NCBI GenBank assembly: GCA_937974825.1
Contig: CALJVD010000054.1
Span: forward strand, 1 to 19,766
Direction of reading: 5' to 3'
Source of the DNA: an uncultured Oceanospirillaceae bacterium
Lineage (GTDB): Bacteria > Pseudomonadota > Gammaproteobacteria > Pseudomonadales > Oceanobacteraceae
Length of the DNA stretch: 19,766 nucleotides
The stretch's first letter is position 1. Each line of letters begins with the position of its first letter. Under the pieces are notes generated by a model. The model was not told the DNA's origin. It did no database searches and saw only the letters and a program-made list of their open reading frames with translations. This document shows positions 1 to 7,480 of the stretch, piece after piece. Position numbers and translations under genes: made by a program.

Positions 1-123
1 CCACAAATGGCCAAAGAAGTGCAGGCTGTTTGCAACAAGTACGGCATTCCTTATAACACTGGAAGTTTTTGGTCGCAGTATAAAACGGTTTTAGAACGAG
101 TGTGGACACACTCGTTTGCTTAA
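1..123 (+). CDS. 3' end of a probable fatty acid (acyl-CoA/acyl-lipid) desaturase
   Basis: The window opens inside a reading frame that starts before base 1 and stops at TAA 121-123, leaving 40 C-terminal residues. The tail contains VCNKYGIPYNTG, which resembles the C-terminus of membrane di-iron fatty acid desaturases of Pseudomonas and Oceanospirillales, where a 'C-x-KYG-x-PYNTG' segment sits near the end. Those enzymes introduce a double bond into fatty acyl chains at the inner membrane. The histidine boxes and membrane spans that would prove the family lie outside the window, so the call rests on recalled similarity of this short tail alone. A hairpin lies eight bases after the stop. Confidence 0.55.
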   Translation, partial: PQMAKEVQAVCNKYGIPYNTGSFWSQYKTVLERVWTHSFA

Positions 124-130
124 AGAGTAA

Positions 131-155
131 AGCACACCAGCATAGTTGGTGTGCT
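131..155. terminator. Hairpin between convergent genes, probable bidirectional terminator
   Basis: AGCACACCA (131-139) and TGGTGTGCT (147-155) form a perfect 9-bp stem with a 7-base loop. It lies between the stop of the rightward desaturase fragment (123) and the stop of the leftward enoyl-CoA hydratase gene (162). Neither side has a long T run; on the minus strand the stem is followed by TTACTCTTTA. Position and stem suggest termination in both directions, but the weak U-tract keeps this tentative. Confidence 0.5.
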
Positions 156-161
156 CTGCAG

Positions 162-914
162 CTAGCCTCGTTTCAATACCTGATTAATACGTGCTTGGGT
201 TTCTTTGGTTTCAAGCAGTTCGGTAAAGAGTTCAAGTTCTGCTTTAACAGCCTTGTTTACACGCTCATGGTGCCCTTCGGCTTTGCCAAGTTTTTTAATG
301 GCGATAATAGAGTCCTGAGAGTTCTTTAGAAGCTCTTTGGCGGTATTAAGCGCAGTTTCTAATGCTTTTCCATCTTCTACTTTAGCTGTGATTAAGCCCC
401 AGCGCTCTGCTTCGTCAGCGGTGAAAAAACGTCCAGTAAAGAGCAACTCTTGGGCACGTTTAGGGCCAATGGCTTCACTCAATAGTACCGAACAAGCCCC
501 TTCAGAAGTGACGCCAATTTTTGCGAAAGGCAGACTGTAGCGAGTACTTTGTCCTGCATAGGCGATATCTGCATGTAAAAGCATGTTACAGGCAATACCC
601 ACCGCCACACCTTCTTGCGCAAGGATTAGCGGTTTTGAGAAGCCAGCCAGTGCGTCGAAAATATCAATAACACACTGGTTGAGTGCTTGTAAGTCAGCAC
701 CGGGCAGTAAGTCTGATAAGTCATTGCCCGCACTAAAGCGGCCTTCAGCTCCTGTAATTACCATAACTTTAACTTGATCATTGCTGTCGCTTTCTTTTAA
801 GGCGGCAATGATATCGTGGTAGGTTTGTAAACGAATGGCGTTAAGAACTTTAGGGCGGTTAATGGTCAAAATGGCAATGCCATCTTCAACACTGTAAAGA
901 ATATCTTGGTACAT
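162..914 (-). CDS. Enoyl-CoA hydratase/isomerase (crotonase) family protein
   Basis: This 250-residue protein has the usual length and layout of the crotonase superfamily, cytosolic enzymes acting on acyl-CoA thioesters. Visible features are the N-terminal INRP segment, the CoA/oxyanion loop with FSAGNDL at 60-66, and a second glycine-containing oxyanion stretch, GVAVGI (102-107). In classical hydratases a catalytic glutamate lies in a GGG-x-E motif just after that stretch; here those residues are ACN. A glutamate occurs instead in SEG (Glu138), the position used by delta3,delta2-enoyl-CoA isomerases. An isomerase-like role in unsaturated fatty acid beta-oxidation is therefore plausible, but substrate and reaction are inferred. 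The gene is leftward with ATG at 912-914 and has no close co-directional partner; the EamA gene starts about 100 bases or more upstream. Family membership is firm, exact function is not. Confidence 0.9.
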   Translation of the reverse strand: MYQDILYSVEDGIAILTINRPKVLNAIRLQTYHDIIAALKESDSNDQVKVMVITGAEGRFSAGNDLSDLLPGADLQALNQCVIDIFDALAGFSKPLILAQEGVAVGIACNMLLHADIAYAGQSTRYSLPFAKIGVTSEGACSVLLSEAIGPKRAQELLFTGRFFTADEAERWGLITAKVEDGKALETALNTAKELLKNSQDSIIAIKKLGKAEGHHERVNKAVKAELELFTELLETKETQARINQVLKRG

Positions 915-1017
915 AACTTACACTCAAAAAAGTAAAAAAGAATAATGACAAAGCATAAAGCTAAGAGCAATGAATTGCGACCCAATAAAGATAATGTAAG
1001 TGCATGGGTTGGCAGAA

Positions 1018-1917
1018 TTATTGCTTAGATTTAAAGGGTAACCACTCATCCTTTAGGCGATTGGTAATTAAAGCTAATAGAATTAATCCGCAACCTATAA
1101 TCTGCGTGCTTGTCATCCATTGATTGAACCAGAAGACTGAGCCGATAGTGGTCCATACCGGTTCTAAAATCATAATAACAGCGGCTCTACTTGGTGAAGT
1201 AAGCCCTTGGGCGTATGTTTGTAAGAAAAAGCGTCCTGCAGTTGCTAAGGTGACGCTTAAAAATAACCAACCCCATACTTGGTTTGATACGCTGGTTGGC
1301 CAGTCTTCAAAGATTAATGATAACGATAAAGTGACTAAGCCCACTGCAAATAGCTGGATAGCGCTCAGAGCTAAAATAGGAACATGGTAAGCGGCACGGC
1401 TATTAAGAATAAAAATAATCGACATCAGTAGTGCGGCGATTAAAAAGAATATTTGGCTAGCTTCAGGCGTAAAACCATGACGTAGCGATAACAGTGCCAT
1501 CCCCACCATTGCAATAGGCAGTGCTATAAAGGTAAAGAGCGATGGGCGCTCTCTAAAAATTGCCCAGTTCACTACAGGAACAAGCACCACCGATAAGCTA
1601 GTAATAAAAGCGCCCTCACCTAAGCTGGTGGTGCTAAACAGCCCTAGTACCCAGATACTCATCGCCAATCCCATTAGCACGCCAACAAGTCCAGCCGCTT
1701 TCCATTGGTGGGTGCTGAGGCGGGCAATTTGTCGGCGTGCCGGAATCATTAAAATAAAACTGCCAAACAGAAAGCGCAGTCCCATAAACAAAAAAGGAGG
1801 CAAGCCAGACAAGGCTTCCTTTGAGAAAATCCAACCAGCCGCCGCTAGTAGAGTGACGATCAGTAATACAAGGTCGGCTTTTAAAGAGTGTTGAAAGCGG
1901 GTAGGAGGATTAGACAC
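1018..1917 (-). CDS. EamA/DMT-superfamily membrane transporter
   Basis: This 299-residue inner membrane protein shows about ten hydrophobic segments arranged as two similar halves, the mark of the drug/metabolite transporter (EamA) family. The first half has the typical FLFMGLRFLFGSFIL segment (residues about 42-56), where family members carry an arginine in helix 2. The second half ends with the pattern AAVIMILEPVWTTIGSVFWF (about 245-264), containing the family's EP-x-W/F motif. Substrates in this family range from amino acids to nucleotides and drugs and cannot be read from sequence. The start is GTG (complement of 1915-1917), with no better ATG upstream and the next Met at residue 45; the Shine-Dalgarno is poor. 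It is divergent from hom across a 269-base gap, and its stop is 103 bases from the start of the enoyl-CoA hydratase gene, so co-transcription with that gene is possible. Confidence 0.9.
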   Translation of the reverse strand: MSNPPTRFQHSLKADLVLLIVTLLAAAGWIFSKEALSGLPPFLFMGLRFLFGSFILMIPARRQIARLSTHQWKAAGLVGVLMGLAMSIWVLGLFSTTSLGEGAFITSLSVVLVPVVNWAIFRERPSLFTFIALPIAMVGMALLSLRHGFTPEASQIFFLIAALLMSIIFILNSRAAYHVPILALSAIQLFAVGLVTLSLSLIFEDWPTSVSNQVWGWLFLSVTLATAGRFFLQTYAQGLTSPSRAAVIMILEPVWTTIGSVFWFNQWMTSTQIIGCGLILLALITNRLKDEWLPFKSKQ

Positions 1918-2001
1918 AGTACAACTTATGCAAAAGTTAAGAGAGTGATCTCATTTTATATGAAAAACTCACTAACACTAGGGGGAAAGAATATTAATAA
2001 T

Positions 2002-2019
2002 AAGCGCGAATAGGCGCTT
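2002..2019. other. Small GC-rich stem-loop in the eamA-hom divergent region
   Basis: AAGCGC (2002-2007) and GCGCTT (2014-2019) make a perfect 6-bp stem with loop GAATAG. It stands in an otherwise AT-rich divergent intergenic region, about 80 bases upstream of the predicted hom promoter. It could be an operator half-site pair, a terminator of a short transcript, or chance. The rest of the 269-base gap shows only the candidate hom promoter and no convincing gene. Confidence 0.35.
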
Positions 2020-2099
2020 CAAAACTGTGTTGAGATGAGTTTGTTCTTATGTCACAGTTCGGTTCATCGTTTTAACTCAATTTGGCTTGGGTTTATCAT

Positions 2100-2128
2100 T
2101 TGGGAAGTTGCGCGACATAGCGTAGAAT
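2100..2128 (+). promoter_or_regulatory. Candidate sigma-70 promoter for hom
   Basis: TTGGGA (2100-2105, 4 of 6 to TTGACA) and TAGAAT (2123-2128, 5 of 6 to TATAAT) are separated by exactly 17 bases. Transcription would start near 2135 and leave a leader of about 50 bases before the hom start. No run of Thr or Ile codons typical of an attenuator leader peptide is visible in that leader. Confidence 0.5.
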
Positions 2129-2186
2129 ATTGCATTTTTGGCCAGTCGGCATAAATTACAAATTATAATGTTTAAGGAGAGCGACC

Positions 2187-3488
2187 TTGAGACCTGTAAA
2201 AGTTGGTATCTGTGGCTTAGGTACAGTTGGGGGCGGTACGTTTAATGTACTAACTCGAAATGCACGTGACATTGCACGTAGATTAGGTCGTGAAATTATT
2301 ATTGAGCAGGTTGCTTTACGTAGTACTAATCCTGCGGTTGATCTTGGCGCAGTAAGTGTAACTAAAAATGCCTTAGACGTTGTCTCTAACCCTGAGATCG
2401 ACATTGTTGTCGAACTTATTGGTGGTGATACCATTGCTAAAGATGTTGTATTAGGCGCGATTGAAAATGGCAAGCATGTAGTAACAGCCAACAAAGCGTT
2501 GATTGCTGAACATGGTAAAGAGATTTTTGCCGCTGCAGCAGCTAAAGGCGTTAACGTAATGTACGAAGCCGCTGTAGCTGGTGGTATTCCTATTATTAAA
2601 GCAATTCGTGAAGGTTTGGCTGCTAACCACATTAATTGGTTAGCCGGAATTATTAACGGCACAGGCAACTTTATTCTGACCGAAATGCGAGACAAAGGTC
2701 GTGAATTTTCTGATGTGTTAGCGGAAGCACAAGCTTTAGGTTATGCCGAAGCCGACCCGACCTTTGATGTTGAAGGCATCGATGCTGCGCACAAACTAAC
2801 TATTCTTGCTTCGGTTGCTTATGGTATTCCGCTACAGTTTGAAAATTGCTACACCGAAGGAATCAGCAAAATAACACCGGAAGACGTAGAGTTTGCTGAA
2901 GAACTTGGCTACCGCATTAAGCATTTAGGTATGAGCTGTCGTACAGAAGCAGGTATTGATTTACGTGTTCACCCAACCCTTATTCCTGTTGCGCGTCCTA
3001 TTGCGAAAGTCGATGGCGTTTTGAATGCTGTTATGGTGAATGGTGATGCGGTAGGCGATACTCTTTATGTCGGTGCTGGTGCTGGTGCAGAGCCAACGGC
3101 TTCTGCCGTAGTGGCCGATATTATTGACTTGGCACGCAGCATTGAAGTGACGTCAGACGCACGTGTACCTTCATTGGCTTTCTATGATATTGGTACTGAT
3201 AAAGTCATTCCAATCGAAGACATCAAAACCGCCTATTACTTGCGAATTTCAGTGCAAGATAAAGCCGGTGTGTTGGCAGCAGTAGCCACCATTTTGAGTG
3301 AGCACGGCATTAACATTGAAGCGTTAATTCAAAAAGAGCCTAAAACCGAAGACACTAACGCTCAAATCATTATTCTGAGTCATAAAGTTCTCGAGAAGAA
3401 TATGAACCAAGCGATCAAAGAAATTGAAAGCTTAGACAGTACTATAGGTGCTGTTACCCGTATTCGTGTAGAACAGCTCGATCAATAA
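2187..3488 (+). CDS. hom: Homoserine dehydrogenase (monofunctional, ACT domain)
   Basis: The 433-residue enzyme reduces aspartate-4-semialdehyde to homoserine with NAD(P)H, the branch step toward threonine and methionine. The N-terminal Rossmann motif GICGLGTVGGG occupies about residues 7-17. The catalytic lysine is in TANKALI (Lys103). The homoserine dehydrogenase signature with GYAEADPTFDVEGIDAAHK covers about 185-203. A C-terminal ACT domain from about residue 350 (RISVQDKAGVLAAVATIL) is the usual site of threonine feedback. Length matches monofunctional Hom of pseudomonads, without a fused aspartokinase. The start is TTG: AAGGAG at 2174-2179 is well spaced before it, and the ATG at 2168 is out of frame. 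In many gammaproteobacteria thrC follows directly; here the next gene is an outer membrane protein, so thrC must lie elsewhere. Confidence 0.97.
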   Translation: MRPVKVGICGLGTVGGGTFNVLTRNARDIARRLGREIIIEQVALRSTNPAVDLGAVSVTKNALDVVSNPEIDIVVELIGGDTIAKDVVLGAIENGKHVVTANKALIAEHGKEIFAAAAAKGVNVMYEAAVAGGIPIIKAIREGLAANHINWLAGIINGTGNFILTEMRDKGREFSDVLAEAQALGYAEADPTFDVEGIDAAHKLTILASVAYGIPLQFENCYTEGISKITPEDVEFAEELGYRIKHLGMSCRTEAGIDLRVHPTLIPVARPIAKVDGVLNAVMVNGDAVGDTLYVGAGAGAEPTASAVVADIIDLARSIEVTSDARVPSLAFYDIGTDKVIPIEDIKTAYYLRISVQDKAGVLAAVATILSEHGINIEALIQKEPKTEDTNAQIIILSHKVLEKNMNQAIKEIESLDSTIGAVTRIRVEQLDQ

Positions 3489-3543
3489 TCATAACTCGCC
3501 AAGGATGGCTAGTATTCTCTGACACATCTCCATTGTTCTCCAT

Positions 3544-3561
3544 AGTGAGCGGATGCTTACT
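3544..3561 (+). terminator. Weak stem-loop after hom
   Basis: AGTGAGC (3544-3550) pairs with GCTTACT (3555-3561), including one G-U pair, around a GGAT loop. The AAATTTTAT stretch begins about seven bases later rather than directly after the stem. It lies 55 bases past the hom stop and could terminate hom, but it is not a canonical rho-independent terminator. Confidence 0.3.
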
Positions 3562-3654
3562 GATGCGTAAATTTTATCAAACATTTACCTACTGAAAATT
3601 AGTGTCGATTTAAAATTGTTCTAAAATAGGGGGTAAACTTACGAGAGACCTTGA

Positions 3655-4347
3655 GTGAAAAAACTATTATTCCTTGTAATACTAGCTTTACCTTCTTTAG
3701 CTGTTGCAGATATAACAGCCTCTTTAACCGCCGCGTCTGAATATACCTCAGCGGGTCGCACGCAATCAGGTGGAAAGCCAGCCATTCAAGGCAGCTTAAC
3801 GATTGCACATGAAAGCGGCTTCTACTTTAGTAACTGGGCAAGTACCGTAGACTACGGTCCTGATTATCATACCTTTTTAGAGTACGACACTTACTTTGGT
3901 TATTACAGGGCATTGAGTGAAAACCTAAGTATCGATACTGGTATTGCCCCATACTTTTTCTTTGGTGGTTCAGACTCCAAAGATGACAACTATATCGATT
4001 ACTTTCTAACACTTACTCTATTTAATAACACGTCCATTGCTACTATTTATTCGCCCGATTACAGCAATACGGGTAAACGTGTCTACCGTACAACAGTGCA
4101 GCATCTTATTCCGTTTGATCGTTTCACCTTAGGTTTAGAAGTGGCTAATTCTAAAAAGTATGACGGTGAGACATGGGGGGATAAAGATTCGTCATATCTT
4201 TACTATGGGGTGTCATTAACGACAGATTGGAAAGGCTTTTCATGGCAAGCATTGGCGACAGCCACCGATATTGATAACAGCCCTAGACGTTACTTTAGCG
4301 CTGACCCTGCGTTAGTTATAAAAATGACCAAAAATTGGAGTTTTTAG
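3655..4347 (+). CDS. TorF-family putative outer membrane porin-like protein
   Basis: This 230-residue protein begins with a clear signal peptide (MKKLLFLVILALPSLAVA, cleavage after residue 18) and ends in phenylalanine (NWSF), as expected of a beta-barrel recognised by the Bam complex. Between these are alternating aromatic/polar strands and the early motif SLTAASEYTSAGRTQSGGKP (about 23-42), typical of the TorF/TIGR02001 family ('S.Y...G.sqs.g.PavQg'). Members are presumed outer membrane proteins of unknown cargo; a channel role is inferred from fold. The start is GTG at 3655 with a modest GAGAG upstream, and this choice gives an intact signal peptide. The gene stands alone between hom (166-base gap) and lysR (114-base gap), both containing terminator-like hairpins, so it is probably a single transcription unit. 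No functional link to hom is evident. Confidence 0.78.
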   Translation: MKKLLFLVILALPSLAVADITASLTAASEYTSAGRTQSGGKPAIQGSLTIAHESGFYFSNWASTVDYGPDYHTFLEYDTYFGYYRALSENLSIDTGIAPYFFFGGSDSKDDNYIDYFLTLTLFNNTSIATIYSPDYSNTGKRVYRTTVQHLIPFDRFTLGLEVANSKKYDGETWGDKDSSYLYYGVSLTTDWKGFSWQALATATDIDNSPRRYFSADPALVIKMTKNWSF

Positions 4348-4389
4348 CTCTAATAGATCTTTCTTAAGCAGTATCACTGTACTAAATCA

Positions 4390-4415
4390 CACCAAGCCTT
4401 GTTATAGGCTTGGTG
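4390..4415. terminator. 10-bp inverted repeat between torF-like gene and lysR
   Basis: CACCAAGCCT (4390-4399) and AGGCTTGGTG (4406-4415) pair perfectly around a 6-base loop, 43 bases past the torF-like stop and 47 before the lysR start. No T run follows on either strand, so the terminator call is weak. It also overlaps a poor promoter-like pair (TTGTTA 4399-4404 and CATAAA 4421-4426), so it could equally be an operator, for example for autoregulation by the LysR protein. Confidence 0.4.
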
Positions 4416-4461
4416 AATAGCATAAAGCCTGCGACAATGGGCGAATTGTTGGAGGTGCAGT

Positions 4462-5397
4462 GTGAATTTAGGCCGTATAGATTTAAACCTACTGGTTTAC
4501 TTAGACGTATTATTACGTGAAGGTAGTGTGACTAAAGCAGCGCAGCAGCTTGGTATTACACAGCCGGCGATGAGTAATGGTTTGCGTCGTTTAAGAGTAT
4601 TACTCGATGACCCTTTATTAGTGCGTACGTCAGAAGGCATGACTGCCACCGAACGGGCACGTGAGTTGCAGCCTGTTATTCGCAAAGCCCTAGGCGAGCT
4701 AGAAATCGCGTTACAACCACAGCAAAACTTTAATGCCTCTGGCAGCAATCGCGTGTTTCGCTTGATGGTCAGCGACTACGCAGAGTCCACCTTGATTCCA
4801 GAACTAGTGAAACGCTTAAGAGTCGAAGCTCCTGACGTTATTCTTGACGTGTTAACCCCTTCAGACGTTACTTTTAAAGATGTTGAAGCCGGTAAGGTCG
4901 ATATGGCCATTAACCGCTTTGACGAAATGCCTCAGTCTTTCCACCAAATGACCCTATGGCAAGATGATTTTGTCTGTCTGTTAAATCCGGATCATCCTGG
5001 AGTTAATAACTTTGACTTGCAGGCATACTTAGCCAGTAATCACATTTGGGTGAGTAAAACCGGTATGGGCGCAGGTGTCGGGATAGACCCAGACAAGGTT
5101 GTAAGACTAGGCTGGGTCGATCATGCTTTAGCAAAGCTAGGGCATAAGCGCAAAATATCGGTCTTTACTCGACATTATCAAATGCCAGCGTTATTAGCCT
5201 TAAATAATGATTTAGTTGCTACTTTGCCGCGTAAAGTGGCAGACATGCAGGCAGAAGCAGCATCGCTCGTGGTTTTAGACCCACCCTTTAAAATTCCATC
5301 CTTTGAGTTGAAAATAGCATGGTCACCATTGTTGCAGCATCATTCAGCGCACCGCTGGTTGCGTCGTACCATTGTTGATGTTGCGCAACACTGTTAG
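4462..5397 (+). CDS. LysR-family transcriptional regulator
   Basis: This 311-residue protein has the LysR length and two-domain plan. An N-terminal winged helix-turn-helix (GSVTKAAQQLGITQPAMSNG, residues 21-40, followed by LRRLR) is followed by a linker helix and a periplasmic-binding-protein-like effector domain from about residue 95. The N-terminus RIDLNLLVYLDVLLREGSVT resembles the NodD/LeuO-like subgroup. Effector and targets cannot be inferred. The start is GTG at 4462, strongly supported by GGAGGT at 4451-4456. Its stop lies nine bases before the DUF4892 start, whose ribosome-binding site overlaps the lysR stop. This implies translational coupling and makes the regulator the first gene of a three-gene transcript with envelope and lipid-related genes, unlike the common divergent LysR arrangement. 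Confidence 0.93.
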   Translation: MNLGRIDLNLLVYLDVLLREGSVTKAAQQLGITQPAMSNGLRRLRVLLDDPLLVRTSEGMTATERARELQPVIRKALGELEIALQPQQNFNASGSNRVFRLMVSDYAESTLIPELVKRLRVEAPDVILDVLTPSDVTFKDVEAGKVDMAINRFDEMPQSFHQMTLWQDDFVCLLNPDHPGVNNFDLQAYLASNHIWVSKTGMGAGVGIDPDKVVRLGWVDHALAKLGHKRKISVFTRHYQMPALLALNNDLVATLPRKVADMQAEAASLVVLDPPFKIPSFELKIAWSPLLQHHSAHRWLRRTIVDVAQHC

Positions 5398-5406
5398 GAG
5401 TTGTTA

Positions 5407-6264
5407 ATGCGTTATTGGAGTTGGTTATTTGTTTTTCTTGCGCTCCCAGTGTTTGGGTATGAGATACAGCCTTATCCGCAATCTCAGATACAGCATGAAG
5501 AGCAGAAAAGTGTTCAAGGGTACCGTTTAATATTGTCAGGGCTAACGCGCACACAAGCGACCACCGTCCCGCAATTTGAAATACGATTAGAAGGCGAGCT
5601 ATGGCGACGCACTTGGGCGGTTGATCAGCAGTTTACCTTAGAGGAAGTCTCTCATTTCTTTGAGAAACAAATAGAAAACTTACCGATTTTGTATCATTGT
5701 CGAGCATTGGATTGTGGCAGTAGCCACTTTTGGGCGACCGAAGTGTTTTCTAATCCGCGCTTAGTCGGGCGTGAAAAGTTTCAGCTGTATCAAGTTGCTT
5801 TAGAAAAAGGGTTGAATGGTAAAGAAAATACGCTTTATGTTTTGTATATCATGCAACGTGGAACGCGGCAGGTGATGGTGAACTTAGACATCGTTAAAAC
5901 CAATAACGATCTACAGGCCGCAACTAACTCGAGTGCCATTATTAGCCAACAACTTGCGCGTAGCTCTGGCTGGCTGTCAGGTTTTATTACTAAGCAAAAT
6001 ACGCTTGATCAAGACGCCAGTGCGGCCTTATTGAAAGCTCTTAATGAGCTAGCCCCCAGAAATAAAGAGCGTATTTACTTGCAGGTGCATTGTTATGAAA
6101 ACAACCAGATGGGTGCCAATATACAGTGCTCAAACAAGCTAGCAAAAGAACTTGAGGAAGTGTTAAAAGGTGATTTTAATATCATCGGACAGGGGGCGTT
6201 AACGCCACCTCCCTCCAAAGAAATAAAACCAGCATTGCGCTTTATATACTGGCCCAGTAAATAA
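5407..6264 (+). CDS. Secreted DUF4892-family protein with OmpA-like C-terminal segment
   Basis: Translation gives 285 residues with a signal peptide (MRYWSWLFVFLALPVFG, cleavage near 17), so the product should be periplasmic or envelope-associated. The central block CRALDCGSSHFWATEVF (98-114), then LVGREKFQLYQVAL, matches the conserved core of DUF4892 as I recall it, including its two cysteines. The last hundred residues (ASAALLKALNELAP, then an IYLQVHCYENN strand and a CSNKLAKELEEVL helix) look like a degenerate OmpA-like peptidoglycan-binding fold, which some DUF4892 proteins carry. I do not see a clear NxxLSxxRA motif. Function is unknown. I prefer ATG 5407 over TTG 5401 because AGGAG at 5396-5400 is six bases before the ATG but abuts the TTG. 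The gene sits nine bases after lysR and twelve before the patatin gene. Confidence 0.75.
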   Translation: MRYWSWLFVFLALPVFGYEIQPYPQSQIQHEEQKSVQGYRLILSGLTRTQATTVPQFEIRLEGELWRRTWAVDQQFTLEEVSHFFEKQIENLPILYHCRALDCGSSHFWATEVFSNPRLVGREKFQLYQVALEKGLNGKENTLYVLYIMQRGTRQVMVNLDIVKTNNDLQAATNSSAIISQQLARSSGWLSGFITKQNTLDQDASAALLKALNELAPRNKERIYLQVHCYENNQMGANIQCSNKLAKELEEVLKGDFNIIGQGALTPPPSKEIKPALRFIYWPSK

Positions 6265-6276
6265 CGAAGGTTTGAT

Positions 6277-7257
6277 ATGTCAAAAACAGTAGCTTTATGT
6301 TTAGGAAGTGGTGGTGCAAGAGGTTACACCCACATGGGCGTAATTGAAGCATTAGAAGAACGAGGCTATGAAATTGTTGCTATTTCAGGCTGTTCTATGG
6401 GTGCCATTGTCGGTGGATTCTACAGTGCCGGTAAGCTGCATGAATACCGCGATTGGGTTGTTGGCTTGAAGTATTTAGACGTTATTAAACTCTTAGATAT
6501 AAGCCTGCTGGCTGGCGGCATGATTCGTGGCGATAAGATTTTCAATATCATTGACGAGTTGCTAGGTGGTATTCAGATTGAAGATCTAAATATTCCTTTT
6601 ACTGCGGTAGCAACCGACTTAACAGGTTTTAAAGAAGTGTGGTTTCAAAACGGTCCATTAGCGCAAGCCGTACGTGCCTCGGCAACTATCCCAGGCATGC
6701 TTTCGCCGGTAGCAATAAACGGCAGTATGATGGTTGATGGAGCAGTATTAAACCCATTACCAATTACCCCTTGTGTGTCTGCGCATGCAGACCTAGTGAT
6801 GGCCGTTGATCTTAGTGCCGATGTCCCCATTCCAAATATTTACCCAGAAGTAGAAGAAGATAATAAGGCCAAACAAGCCGATCTAGAGAAAAAGGGCCCT
6901 GAATGGTTTAATGGGTTTTTAGATAAGGCGACCAGCTGGATAGACGGCATTAACCTAAATGGACATAAGGCGCAGCACAAGAAAGTAGATAGCGAAGAAC
7001 AAACTGAACAGCTGGGTAAAGTGGCTATTTTAAACCGCGCTATTGAAGTCATGGGTGCCTCGTTAACACAGTATAAAATTGCGGGTTATCCGCCCGATCT
7101 ACTCATTAAAATCCCTCGTGATTGCTGTGAAACCTACGAGTTTTACCGAGCTCAAGAGATGATAGATTTGGGTAAGCATATTGCCGATCGAGTTTTAGAT
7201 GCCTACGAACAAGGCGATGTCAGCCGATATGGTGAAGGTTTAAGTTACAAACGATAA
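6277..7257 (+). CDS. Patatin-like phospholipase family protein (RssA-like)
   Basis: This 326-residue serine lipid hydrolase shows all patatin motifs. The oxyanion glycine loop is GSGGARG (10-16), the nucleophile elbow is GCSMG with Ser40, and the catalytic aspartate is in VDGAVLNPLP (Asp154). The protein lacks a signal peptide and matches the cytosolic/membrane-associated RssA-type group of bacterial patatins rather than secreted ExoU. After the catalytic core, residues about 185-245 form a charged, lysine- and glutamate-rich insertion containing WFNGFLDKATSWIDGI, a likely amphipathic helix. The C-terminal helix region resembles other RssA-like proteins. It probably cleaves acyl chains from phospholipids, but the substrate is unknown. 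ATG 6277 has AAGG six bases upstream and lies twelve bases after the DUF4892 stop, so it is probably the last gene of the lysR-DUF4892-patatin unit. Confidence 0.92.
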   Translation: MSKTVALCLGSGGARGYTHMGVIEALEERGYEIVAISGCSMGAIVGGFYSAGKLHEYRDWVVGLKYLDVIKLLDISLLAGGMIRGDKIFNIIDELLGGIQIEDLNIPFTAVATDLTGFKEVWFQNGPLAQAVRASATIPGMLSPVAINGSMMVDGAVLNPLPITPCVSAHADLVMAVDLSADVPIPNIYPEVEEDNKAKQADLEKKGPEWFNGFLDKATSWIDGINLNGHKAQHKKVDSEEQTEQLGKVAILNRAIEVMGASLTQYKIAGYPPDLLIKIPRDCCETYEFYRAQEMIDLGKHIADRVLDAYEQGDVSRYGEGLSYKR

Positions 7258-7264
7258 ACCATGC

Positions 7265-7411
7265 TTGTATCCTGGCCCTGAGTTGGCTGCGAATGTATTA
7301 CGCGCTTTAGCTGATCGAGCGTATGGTTTAAACTTAGCGACCATCGATAGCAGTAAAGAGGTGATTGTAAATGCCTATTCTTTGCTGGTGGTGAATATAT
7401 TTTTGTCATAA
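7265..7411 (+). pseudogene. Coding-like remnant or tiny ORF between the patatin gene and aroC
   Basis: One plus-strand frame is open from 7244 to TAA 7409-7411 and reads like real protein (LYPGPELAANVLRALADRAY, then GLNLATIDSSKEVIVNAY) with codon use like the neighbours. There is no ATG and no ribosome-binding site; TTG 7265 is the only start-like codon. It may be the 3' remnant of a decayed gene. I do not recognise the family, and chance openness over about 55 codons cannot be excluded. Confidence 0.25.
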
Positions 7412-7480
7412 GAGTGATTCTTTGACCATAGGTTTTATGCAACGGCGTAAAACAAAAAACAGTTAAAAAAGAGAGCTGCA

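Noticed and set aside
1960..2013. Short ORF (17 codons) upstream of hom ending in the 2002-2019 hairpin, considered as a leader peptide
   Set aside because: No ribosome-binding site, no run of Thr, Ile or Met codons, and the hom promoter candidate lies downstream of it.
2156..2695. Minus-strand 179-codon ORF opposite hom
   Set aside because: Antisense shadow of a clearly conserved gene; no start signal and no recognisable motif.
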